A stretch of DNA of 64,000 bases. It comes from Closterium sp. Naga37s-1. Its lineage: Eukaryota; Streptophyta; Zygnematophyceae; Desmidiales; Closteriaceae. Of the stretch, positions 19,701-29,896 are shown piece by piece (position 1 is the stretch's first letter; every line of letters starts with the position of its first letter). The notes beneath the pieces are model-generated. The model was given only the letters and a program-made list of their open reading frames with translations, had not been told where the DNA came from and did no database searches. A program made the translations under genes and the position numbers. The stretch is taken from the NCBI GenBank assembly GCA_947471745.1, contig CANJKZ010001018.1, positions 1,358,001 to 1,422,000 of the forward strand, given 5' to 3'.

Positions 19701-21929
19701 GGTTCTTGGCCTTCCGCGCTCTACTGGTCCTGCTCCTCCCTTAGAGTGTCCACAGCCTGTCCAGTCGCGGTCACAGTTACAGCCCGCCTCCCCCCTACCT
19801 GCTCCTTCTCCCTACACTGGTCCTACTGGAGGTCTTGCTGAGCGTCGTGAGCCTGCGTCTCGTCCTGCGTCGCCTGTTCGTGCTGCTCGCACTAGTGGTC
19901 GTGCTCCGCGTCCGCGTCCTCCTGCGGTCCCAGGCACACACCAGATGGCACTGCGTCCTTCCACTGCTCCTCTGCGTGTCCCGTTGCCATCTCCTCCAGA
20001 GTCCTCTCTTCCTGTTCTTACTGACCCGGAGTCTGACTCTCTTCGTGCTGCCAGTCCTACCGTCACGCGTCTCCTGGCTACTGTTGTCACTGACCCTTCC
20101 TTTGAGTCCACTGCTGCGTCTGCCTTGGTTGCTGAGCTTGTCGACTTTGCAGCTCGCTGTCGTCTAGACTACGCCGCTAGTCTTGTTGCTGAGTCTGAGT
20201 CTGTCTGTCCTCCGTCCGTCGGGGGTGAGTGTGCTCTTAGCACGGACGTCCTTGAGGACAGGCAGGAGGAGTTCCAGTGTTTTGCTGCTGCTTTGCCTCA
20301 TCTCGTGTCCACGCTGATTGCCCCTGAGGGAGACCCGGATGCACCAGACATCCCGACTCCTCGATCGTACACTGAGGCGATCGAGGGTCCCTACTCCTCT
20401 CAGTGGCAGTCAGCCATGGACGCAGAGATGGCTTCCTGGAAGTCCACAGGCACCTACGTCGACGAGGTTCCCCCACCTGGGGCGAACATCGTCAGTGGCA
20501 TGTGGATTTTCAGGGTGAAGCGGCCGCCGGGTTCTCCGCCTGTCTTCAAGGCGCGTTACGTGGCTCGAGGCTTCAGTCAGCGGCAGGGAGTTGACTACTT
20601 CCAGACCTTCTCCCCTACCCCGAAGATGACCACTCTTCGGGTACTGCTGCACATAGCCGCTCACCGTGACTACGAGCTTCACTCTCTCGACTTCAGCACT
20701 GCTTTCCTACAGGGCAGCCTGCACGAGGAGATCTGGCTGCGCCGCCCTCCTGGCTTCACTGGGTCGTTTCCTCCTGGTACCCAGTGGAGCCTCCGGCGGC
20801 CAGTCTACGGTCTCCGCCAGGCGCCCCGCGAGTGGCACGACACACTGAGGACTACGCTTGCGGCTCTTGGGTTTGCTCCTGCTACTGCTGACCCGTCGCT
20901 GTTTCTACGCACCGACACCTCGCTGCCGCCGTTCTACATCCTCGTGTACGTCGACGACTTGGTCTTTGCTACTGCTGACACTGCTGGACTCGCCCACGTG
21001 AAGTCGGAGCTGCAGAAGAGACACACGTGCACAGACCTGGGTGAGCTGCGCAGCTATCTTGGCTTGCAGATCACCCGGGACAGAGCACGGCGCACCTTTA
21101 CCCTGACTCATTCACACATGGTGCAGCAGGTCATTCAGCGCTTCAACTTCACGTACTCCTCGCCTCAGCCACTCCTCTGTCTACTCGCCACTCGCTCTCA
21201 GCTCTGCCTTCGGATGAGTCCGTAGAGCCGAGTGGCCCGTACCCAGAGCTTGTCGGCTGCCTCATGTACCTGATGACCTGCACTCGTCCTGACCTAGCAT
21301 ACCCTCTTAGCATCCTGGCACGCTATGTTGCTCCTGGGAGACACCGACCAGAGCACATGGCTGCAGCGAAGAGGGTGTTGCGCTACTTGTGCAGTACGTC
21401 GGGCATGGGGCTTGTGCTTGGAGGGCAGAGTCCAGTGGTCCTCACTGGTCACGCAGACGCTTCTTGGGCTGACGACTTGGCTACGCAGCGGTCGTCACAG
21501 GGTTACACCTTCAGCCTTGGTTCCGGCTCTGTTTTGTGGCGGTCTACCCGCTCGTCTTCTGTTCTCGGCTCCAGCTGTGAGGCCGAGATCTACGCAGGGG
21601 CCATGGCTGCACAGGAGTTACGCTGGCTCACCTACCTGCTGACCGACCTGGGAGAGCCGCCTCGTTCTCCTCCAGTTCTGTACGTAGACAATAAGGCCAT
21701 GCTGGCCTTGTGTCGGGAGCACAGACTGGAGCACAGAACTAAGCACATTGCTCTTCGCTACTTCCTTGCTCGTGAGCTGCAGCAGCGTGGTCAGCTGCGC
21801 CTTGCTTACGTGGCCTCTCAGGCCAACACTGCTGATATCTTTACCAAGGCACTTCAGCCTTGTGATCATCAGCGCTTTTGTACGATGCTAGGTCTTGTGC
21901 CTACTTGGCCTCACTTGCTCACTTCGTGA
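16781..21929 (+). pseudogene. Gag-pol of copia B, two frameshifts
   Basis: What remains is a duplicated PQQLREWY motif, a wide zinc knuckle (C-X13-C-X4-H-X4-C in RCPYVIRTGARTGQPCG and following), protease (LDSGAS), an integrase zinc region (HHRLGHPS, CVPC), integrase core (DVWGP, SDRGGEF, QQNGIAE), an Ala/Gly/Glu/Pro repeat spacer, RT (YVDD) and RNase H ending in ANTADIFTKAL. Frames change near 18533 (after LWPFAV) and near 21170 (one G lost after YSSPQ). Integrase before RT identifies Ty1/copia. Confidence 0.92.
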
Positions 21930-22128
21930 CCTTGCTTGTACTGTGATCTATATATACCTGCACTTGCTTGTTTACCTTTATATATATGATCCTGCATGTG
22001 AACTGGCCTTGTGGCCTTGAACCTGTGCTAAAAATGTGTGGTGACGTTGTGATCCACCCTGAGCTTGCTCTGCTTTGCTTGACTGGTCTTGTGACCCCTT
22101 GTTCTCCCCCACTTTGCCTATGGGGGTG

Positions 22129-22254
22129 TGTCAAACTTATATGATTTAGCCTGTGTAGGCTGTAGCGGGTTAGACACTAAGGGGTACACAATTCTAGGGT
22201 TACATATTTGTATCACACTCTTTCCTTAGTCATTTCATTCCTTGTTCTTTCACA
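22129..22254 (+). repeat. 3' LTR of copia B (126 bp)
   Basis: It starts TGTCAAAC after the polypurine tract TGGGGGTG and ends TTTCACA before the target duplication. Its first 67 bp match the truncated 5' LTR. It carries the family core GTAGGCTGTAGCGGG. Confidence 0.9.
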
Positions 22255-22259
22255 AGTAC

Positions 22260-23873
22260 GGACAGATCACAAGTCACTACAGTACCTCCGCGCACAGCCA
22301 AACCTCAACCCACGACAGACCCGCTGGCTCGATTTCCTCGAGTCAAACTTTCACTACACAGTCACCTACAAAAAAGGGGCATCCAACATCGCCGACGCAC
22401 TGACCCGCCCCACAGCCCAAATTCATGCCATACTACTCGCCCAAACCAGCCCGCTACTGGCAGGACTATTTACCACGGGTATCAAACCGATCCATTCTTC
22501 ACAGTAGACAATTCGCAGCAGTTCGCAGCAGCAAAGGGAGTTTATTACGTAAAAGTTGGCACCGACCGCATCTGGGTGCCAGGGTATACTTTGCTAAGGG
22601 AGCTGTTATTACAGGAAGCACACGACGGCATTACCTCGGGTCATTTCGGGGTAGAAAAAACACGGCAGCAGCTGCAGCGGTATTACTATTGGCCCGAAAT
22701 GTTGACCGACGTACAGCGACACGTGGCATCGTACGTGTCCCACCTGCCAACTCATGAAATCATCACGGAAGCGGCCGGCAGGGCAGTTGCAGCCGATACC
22801 ACCCCCAGAGCGTGCTTGGCAGCAGGTGACGATGGACTTCGTCACGGGGTTACCGGCCGGGGCAAGTGGGAACGATGCGATCCTGGTCGTCGTCGATCGG
22901 TTGACGAAAATGGCGCATTTCGCAGCATGCAAGAAATCCATCTCAGCCGAAGAAACAGCTCGGCTCTTCATCACCACCGTCGTTCGATTACACGGGATAC
23001 CAGCAGCAATCATTAGCGACAGGGATATGAAATTCACCAGCAACTTCTGGCGCGGCACGCGACTACAGTTCAGTTCTTCATACCACCCCGAGACAGACGA
23101 ACAGACAGAACGGACAAACCAGACCATGGAGCAGCTTATCCGAGCCACGTGCGACGACCCAAGCACGTGGGAACAGCAACTGCCACTCATCGAGTTCGCG
23201 TACAACTCGCCATCCGCCACGACCCAACAGTCACCGTTTTACCTGAACTACGGACAAGACCCCACAGTACCCATGACCCCGAATCTCGACAACCCCATAC
23301 CACGTGCGCAGCATTTCGCCAAGGTTTTACAGGCAGCACGGGCCCGGGCAGCAGACGCAATAAAAAAAATCAAACGTAATCGCAAAACGCAACGCCGATC
23401 GCCACCGGCGTCCCGTCACTTACCAGCCCGACGACTTAGTTTTACTCGACACTCAAAACCTCCGCCTCCCCATCACCCCGAAACTCCGCCCCAGATATTG
23501 TGGGCCATTTCACATTAGCCACATGATCACCCCTGTTACCGCCCACCTCCTCCTCCCCGCTGACTGGTACGTCAGCCCGTCCTTCCACGTCAGCCTCCTC
23601 TGCCCTTACGTACCATCCACAAGCCAACTGCCCCGCCACCGACCCGCCAGCATGACACGACCACACACCGAGCCAGTCATCACACCCGAGAAAATTCTAA
23701 GCCATCGCGTTCGTGTCCCACGTGGAGCCCGCAGGATCGAGTTCCTGATTCGATGGAAAGACCGCACACCAACTGAAGACAATTGGGTTCCCCTGGACAA
23801 GATTGAGAACCACCCCGTCCTCACCGACTATCTGCGCAGCCGCAATTTCCGGGACGTACACGCACTCTCGTAA
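22260..23873 (+). pseudogene. Pol of chromovirus G2, second part (RNase H end, integrase, chromodomain)
   Basis: Resumes at TDHKSLQYLRAQ. The integrase zinc finger is degraded (GHFGVEKTR present, the CC pair replaced by SHLPTH) and the frame changes near 22750. The core keeps TMDFVTGLP, SDRDMKF and a QTERTNQ segment. The chromodomain (ILSHRVRVP...IEFLIRWK..TEDNWVP) is in another frame, ending at 23873 just before the purine tract. Confidence 0.88.
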
Positions 23874-23900
23874 GGAGGGCCTCCTTAGGGGGGGGGATAG

Positions 23901-24170
23901 TGTGAGGAAATTTCTATTTCCTTACGCCCATCCTTGCTTAGCACCACAGTCAGCACCGTTACCACTCGCAATCCTCGCTTCGACAATCTTCCCGCCACCT
24001 CGCCCGTCGCACCCCGACCTCAGTCCCAGACCCGTCGCGCGTCACCCACAGTTCGTTACCGTTTCCACTGTGGCCTTCGCTATTTAGTTCTCGCTCAATC
24101 CTTCGCTCATTGTATGGTTTTTGCTTCGATAGTGCAATTCTCGCTCGCTCGCTCGATTGCACTCGTAACA
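23901..24170 (+). repeat. 3' LTR of chromovirus G2 (270 bp)
   Basis: Starts TGTGAGGAAA after a run of ten G residues and ends CGTAACA, immediately followed by the target duplication CATTC. Shares long matches with 12070-12424. Confidence 0.92.
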
Positions 24171-24234
24171 CATTCGGACTTCCGAACACGAACATATCTG
24201 GGTGCTTAGAATGTAAGTTTCTCATTTACCGTCA

Positions 24235-24764
24235 GCCCCCGGATAGAAGCGCCTCTAGGGTTATAAAAAAACACGTTTTTTTAGGGGGTGGGCTTATAAT
24301 CGAGGATTTTTATAAGCGCCGGTGCTTATATAATAGCATATATGAAATTCTTCGTTTTTACACCAAACTGTAGCTCCCGTTCTTGCAAATTGAATCGAGT
24401 CGAAACTATACAGCGTTGCGATTGAAAATCTCGCGTGCAAGTTGGCAGGGATTGATTCCCTGCCAACACACACAACACACACAGTCAGAATGAGTCAACG
24501 TGCGCCCCTGACAGCTCATTCTGACTGGACGCGCTGGCAGTGAGCCGAGCGAGGGTGAAGGGCATCGAAATTCAAAATGTGGGAATGGAGATGTTGAGTT
24601 TCGTTACAACGAATTCAGTAAAAGTATAGTTAGAAGAAAGAAGGGTGGCGCTTATAATCCGTAAGCCTTCAGGGGTGCGCTTATAATCGAGGACCGGATA
24701 TAAGCGCCCTCATCCTTTTATAAGCGCCGGCGCTTATCCGAGGCCTGCGCTTCTATCCGGGGGC
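24235..24764. mobile_element. Non-autonomous DNA element with 18-bp perfect terminal inverted repeats
   Basis: GCCCCCGGATAGAAGCGC at 24235-24252 is the exact reverse complement of 24747-24764. Subterminal regions repeat TTATAATCGAGGA and TATAAGCGCCGG several times in both orientations (24290-24335, 24650-24740). The 530-bp interior has no coding frame. No certain target duplication is visible. It begins 64 bp beyond the end of chromovirus G2. The superfamily is not clear. Confidence 0.75.
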
Positions 24765-24898
24765 ATCCATTTCCATTCCCAATCAGCCTAGATTCATTTG
24801 ATCCAAGCCAACTTCCATCAGACGGTACAATTCTTGTATGAGCGCAAGACTTGATGCAGCATCAAACTCTTCAACATAATCAACGGCATTGACTATGT

Positions 24899-25521
24899 TC
24901 ACCCTCTGTTCTTCAATTGCTCGAGCTTCCCAAACAACCGTTCAAGCTCCATTCCCCATTCCTCCTTCACCACAATCGGTTCCAAATCATCCAGCTCCAC
25001 TGAACTCAGAGCATTCCGCCCACTTCCTCTCCCTCGTCCCCTCACTCCCTTCACCCTCCTCTGTCCCTCCTCATCCTCACTATCAGAAGAAGCAGCAGCA
25101 GCAGCTGCTGCTGCTGCGGCTGCAGAAGCAGCAGCTCTCTCCTCCGCCATTCGTTGCATGCCGGCCAGAACCATCTCGCCTGTGATTGGTGGCAGCTGCC
25201 GCCGAGGCCGAGGCGACGACGAACCATCCGAAAGCCCACCACCGTCACCATTCACCTCAGTGTCGATTGTCGACCAGACCTCCTTCCAATCCTTCTCGTC
25301 AGTGCCTGGTACGACGCCCTTCTTTGCATCCTCCCCATCCCCTTCACTTCCACTTTCGCTGTCGCTATCGCTGTCGTTCCCACTTGCATTGCCAGATCTG
25401 CTTTTCCTGCTCCAACTCCTCCTGGTGCTTACGCTGCCTGAAGCACCAGCGGCAACAGTGCCTGATACAGCCTTACCACCACCAGTACTGCTGCCATTCT
25501 GCTTCTGCTTCAACTTCTGCT

Positions 25522-25573
<52 letters not shown>

Positions 25574-26734
25574 ACCCTGCTGCTTCTCCTCCTCCAGCTG
25601 ACTCTCAACTTCCATCTTGGTGCCTGCCCTCTCTTCCGTTTTGCCACCTCTTTCCCATCTGGATGCACTGCTTCGCCCACTCCGCTTATTCTCACCCCCA
25701 CTCTCCTCGCCTTTTCTTGTAACCCCACTCTCCTTTCCACCCCCCTCTCTCGCCTTCTCCCCACGCTCTCCACTCCTGCTTGCTTTACTGACAACCCCTG
25801 CACCCGTTTCATCCACCCTCGACCCGTTGTCCTTCTCTCCTTTGACCTCCTCTAGTCTGTCCGCCTCTCCTCTCTCCGCCTCTCTTCTTCTTCTGCTTCT
25901 GTCAACACCGGTTTGGCCTGCAGCACCAACCCCAACGCCGCTCTCATCAGCGCCCTCAACCCTGCGACCCTTTCCCATCTCTTTCTCCCCCTCCTCCAGT
26001 TCAGCTTGCTCCTCTGTATCATCCCAGGGGTATCGCGCCTGCGTTTCCTGCACTTGTACCTTCTTACTTGTTCCTACTCCGTTCCCTGCATTGCTCCCCT
26101 TCGTCTCTCGCCTTTCCCCACCACGGCTCGCTGGCACTGCGTCCTGCTGCTGCTGCTGCGCCTCTGCTGCTGCGTTACCCCCCTGCACTTCCACCTTCCT
26201 GCCCTCTGACCACTTTCTCATTTGAGTCGACGACTCAAGAGGCACTTCGACCTCCCCGACCTTGAAACCCTGCTTCCCCATCCGCTCTTCGCTCTCTTCA
26301 AACCGTCTCGCTGCTTGCTGCTGCCGCTGCTTCTCCGCTGCTTTGAGCTCTGCTACTTTAGTCTCTGCTGGCTTACCCTCCGCGCCTTGCATCTGAGCCT
26401 GCAGCGCCCGCAGCTGATCCACGTACCCTAACCCACTTCCTGCCTGCCCTTTTCGCTTCTCCTTCTCCCCTGACTTCGCCCCTCGCTCCTGCCCCTCTGC
26501 TCCCACCCCAACCCGACTGCTCCCTGCTGCCACCCCTCGCTGTTGTCGCTTCTGACGATTCCCAGGGGGTCTACCGTTAGAATCACCTTCGCCACCTGTT
26601 GCTCCTCCCTTGCCATTCCCCCGCACGCCTTCTGGCGTTGAATCACCCCTCACCAGTTGCTGCTGTTTCTGCTGCTTCTGCTTCTGTTGCTGATGTGTCT
26701 GATTCGTCCCCTGCTCCCCCGGTCTCTTCTCCTC

Positions 26735-26774
<40 letters not shown>

Positions 26775-27499
26775 AGCTCGTTTCTACCAAGATTCCTCCC
26801 AGCACTCGCTCCGTCGTCAAGCTCTGGATCGAGCGCATCCACCTGCTTGTCCACAGCCCGCTTCTCCACCTGCGTCGCTACTTCTCCTGCCGTATTTTCG
26901 TCTGTGACACTCTTTCCCTTCCTGGTGGGAGACTTAGGAGTTGTACGAGTCGGGATCAGAGATGCCAGCTTGGCAAAAGGTCCTGACGCATCGTCTCCGG
27001 AGCCCAAACGCGCTGAGATCGCGGGAGCCAATCGCCTCCTCGGAAGTGCGAAGCTCCCGCTATAAGCAGACCACGTTATGCCCATCGCCGTTCGGCAGGT
27101 AGAACCTGTTCGGCTGGTACACACCATTTGAAAAACCGAACCTGTTCGACCGCAGGTAGAAGCCATTTTCCGGGTAAACAACTCCGGTCCACTATCCGAC
27201 AAACGATGCCTGACAATTTGGCTCGGAAAGGCCGGAATTGATGTTCGATCTAGACAGAAATTACAACGGAAGGACTCGTTTAGTGGCAAGACTCGCGAAT
27301 TCCTGTTCCGCCAGGCAGGGCGTTCTAAAGTCCGGCGACTGCTCGTCGCAGGATGTTGCACACGCGATCGTGGGTAAATCGTAGCTGGATTTCGCACGCT
27401 GACTGTGATCGACGGATCGCAGCATGGGCGCACGGCGGCCTGCTGCTGCCATGAATATGCGGCACTTTGCACGGAAGGTGGGGCCATGCGCGCGCACAC
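24899..27499 (-). CDS. Hypothetical 866-aa low-complexity protein
   Basis: A single uninterrupted frame of 2.6 kb, not recognised. Residues 1 to about 190 are Ser/Arg/Thr-rich and could include an organelle-targeting peptide. The middle is highly charged and disordered (Lys, Glu, Arg, Gly, Gln) with three pure or nearly pure Gln runs encoded by CAG repeats (minus strand of about 25527-25571 and 26738-26776, plus shorter ones). A Ser/Asp/Glu-rich block precedes a poly-Ala run. The end is less repetitive: KDWKEVWSTIDTEV, then ITGEMVLAGMQRMAEER, and finally DLEPIVVKEEWGMELERLF and a helical tail. That C-terminal region looks like the conserved core of a real protein. Introns or a later start (Met5 or further in) are possible. 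The antisense frames are shorter and repetitive. Confidence 0.6.
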
Positions 27500-27616
27500 T
27501 GCCGACGTACTGAAGGAAGATGAATGCGCGGGAAGTAAACTGTGTCCTCCGAGATTAGTTGGGTCCTAGAGACGTCAACAAACTGAAGGAAGGAACGTGA
27601 ACGGAATGACTAAGGG

Positions 27617-28143
27617 CGCGTAACCATTTTGGTTTTTCTTGAAGTTACGTTTAGAAACGAACGTTCGATAAAATGGACGGTCCGTTTCCGATATGGAACC
27701 GTCCGTTTATCGAAACAGAACTCGAATATTCGAACCGTCGAGTTGAACTTTTTTCAAGTTTTGAATACTCGCGAAACTGAGAAATGTTACGAAATCAGGC
27801 GACATTCGTACAGTTAGTTTGGCGGCTCAGATTAAAAAACTCGAAACACAATCTACGGTCATTTTGGCAGCGATGAAAGGTCAGTTTCGACAGTTCCCGC
27901 AAAATCAGCGTCTTTTCGCGCGCCAAGTCGCCATATTTGATCAGTTCGTTGCTGACGAACCCTAACCGTCCAAGTGACGGGTTCCCTCCGTTTTGCGGAA
28001 AAAGTTCTGTACGGTTATGTTGCGACGGCGACGTCGGAAGGTGACTAACGAAACATCGACGATCATTGGCGACAAACGTTACCACTATTTCGAACGGACC
28101 GTCCGAATAACGAACCGTCAAAACCAAAATGGTCGTTACGGGA
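27617..28143. mobile_element. Decayed TIR/foldback element
   Basis: The left end (27617-27637) reads CGTAACCATTTTGGTTTT. The right end (28119-28143) is its inverse with a 2-nt insertion. Further in, both arms contain GGACGGTCCGTT, so imperfect inversion extends roughly 50-60 bp. The interior is AT-richer than its surroundings and shows no coding frame. Target duplication not identified. Confidence 0.45.
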
Positions 28144-28511
28144 ACCTAAAGACCATTTACTTGAGTTCCAGGCTATCGTCCAAGTTTCAACTATCATCAT
28201 GCAAGTTAAAGACATGCAACTATAACCAAGGCTACGGGCTACTCCATGGTTTCCATCGCGTCTCATTGCTGGCTAAGATACTACATCGCGTCAATCTCCA
28301 CGCTGACAGTTTCCAATGCACAACTATTCTCAAGACGACCCTTTCCCGAGGCAATATGTCATTCTCCAGGGATACACTTCCTCCCTCGGGTCTGGACCTG
28401 CAGCGGTTTGCTTTCAAGCACAAGAGATATAAACTGTCAGACTTTTCAGTGCTCAGATCAGCTTGCTTCTCAGCCATTTCCGGGCTGTCAAGCTATCTTC
28501 ATCATCGCACA

Positions 28512-29726
28512 ATGGGGAAGGGACGCAACAACAAGTCGAGCAAGAAGACGGACAATGATGATCAAGGAAAGGAGACGGAAGTGAACGTACCGGACGCACC
28601 TGTGCCGGACGCTGCTGGACATGGCAAGCCTTCCACTCCACGACCCCCTGCTGTGATTGGACCGTTTGAGGATCTGCACGACCTGCAGAACAAGGAGGAT
28701 AATGCGGACGACTCAGGTGATGGTGACGATGATAACGGAGAAGGCTCCGGAACCAAGGATCAGAAAGCGGAAGGGGAAGCGGATGCTGCTGGCGTCAACA
28801 TCAACGACGACGAGGAGGATTTGTCAGATCCGGTCCCAGAGGATGAGGATGATGGATATCTAAGCGATGACTCGGACGAGCACCTTGAGCCTGCTTCGCT
28901 TACCAGTGCTTTGGCTTTAAAACGCTTCACACTAACCTTGCTGGTGCCGATCTTCAGGAAAGCGGAAGTCAAACGCGCTGCGATAACGATTGCAGCTCTG
29001 CTGGATGACTGGAAGGATCAGTTGTCCCCGGATGTGCTGCAGACGACGACTTACCAGGATCTCACGGCAACATATTTCTCCGGCAACCGCTATGGTCGGC
29101 TGCAGGTCACCTTCAATCATGTCAGAGACGCCAACTACGTCTGGAATCAAGTCATCAAGCACGAATGCGTAAATGGGGACATCATCGACCTCACCTGGCA
29201 GTACCCGGAGGATGCTCGCTTTCTTCGTGAACGTGTTTTGAATCCTTTGGCGCAGGAGGTTGTCGTTAAAGGAGTGCCAGCCGAGATCACTGCTGAGCTT
29301 GTCCGTCATCTGCTGGTGGTGTCGAAGCTGGTTAAGCGTGGCAGGAGTGCCTTCGCCAGTGGTTTTGGTTTTCATCGTACGCTGGACCCGGTCACCGGAC
29401 TTGACACCGACCGTATTCGAGGCCTGGTTGTCCCCCATGCTGATGACGAGTACCGCTGGAGGTACTTCGTGGAGGACCCGATGACGAAGAAGCGCTACCT
29501 GCTCCATTACCCATCACTCACCTGCGAACTTTGCAGCGGTCCGCACCTGTCCCGCTATCATGACCGCTATATCACCACAAGGCAGGAGAACTTCACCAAC
29601 TGGAACCTGTCGGTTAAAAAGGTTCATGAGATGAACGGTATACGCCGAGCTGCTCCGCACCCTCTTCCTCTTCCGCTGTGCTCTTTGCCGCTGGATTCTT
29701 TACTCTTACCCTGTACTGATGGCTTT
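28512..29726 (+). pseudogene. Retroelement ORF1-like protein, cut by copia A+
   Basis: The likely start is MGKGRNNKSSKK at 28512, though the frame is open further upstream. The protein has an acidic disordered N-terminus (Asp/Glu-rich, about residues 60-135), then a folded region (about 140-330) with an RRM-like pattern (GRLQVTFNHVRDANYVW and EVVVKGVPAEITAELV), and a zinc knuckle C-X2-C-X4-H-X4-H (CELCSGPHLSRYH). RRM plus knuckle is the layout of many LINE ORF1 proteins, so I suspect a non-LTR element, but no reverse transcriptase of that type is present. The native frame ends at 29726, where copia A+ was inserted; the apparent stop at 29747 lies inside the copia LTR. Confidence 0.55.
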
Positions 29727-29850
29727 TGTCAGATTTATATGACATAGCTACTGTAGGCTATAGTGGGGTAGCACATATGGGGTACAGTTTTCTAGGGTTT
29801 GATTTTGTACCCAACTTTCCTTTAGTCATTTCATTCCTCGTTTCTTCTCA
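29727..29850 (+). repeat. 5' LTR of copia A+ (124 bp)
   Basis: TGTCAGAT...CTTCTCA. Contains the family core GTAGGCTATAGTGGGGTAG. Very short for a Ty1/copia LTR. Confidence 0.95.
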
Positions 29851-29896
29851 TGGTATCGAGCAGGTTCCCTAGTGGGAACACTTCCTAGGGCCCACC
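29851..29896 (+). promoter_or_regulatory. Primer site, hairpin and GGGCCCACC motif of copia A+
   Basis: TGGTATCGAGCAGG (29851-29864) resembles the initiator-Met tRNA primer site. It overlaps a stem GTTCCC (29864-29869)/GGGAAC (29874-29879), then GGGCCCACC at 29888-29896 and a T-tract. The same order occurs in elements A-, C and D with different stem bases. Confidence 0.7.

Larger units (their letters stand above)
15632..22254 (+). mobile_element. Copia element B, nested in chromovirus G2, decayed
   Basis: Its ends TGTCAAAC and TTTCACA are flanked by a perfect target duplication AGTAC (15627-15631, 22255-22259). Deleting the element and one repeat restores the RNase H motif VTVRTDHKSL of the host chromovirus. 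The 5' LTR is truncated to 67 bp (15632-15698); its second half, the primer site and the leader hairpin are missing, so this copy cannot replicate by itself. The gag start is also lost. Confidence 0.93.
12070..24170 (+). mobile_element. Chromovirus G2, complete but decayed, split by nested copia B
   Basis: Both LTRs, a primer site, gag and pol remains, a G-rich polypurine tract (23887-23897) and a perfect 5-bp target duplication CATTC (12065-12069 and 24171-24175) are present. The element lost coding capacity through frameshifts and an in-frame stop. Removing the nested copia restores continuity of the RNase H region across 15631/22260. The left end is 225 bp upstream of the arsM start codon, in divergent orientation. 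Confidence 0.92.
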
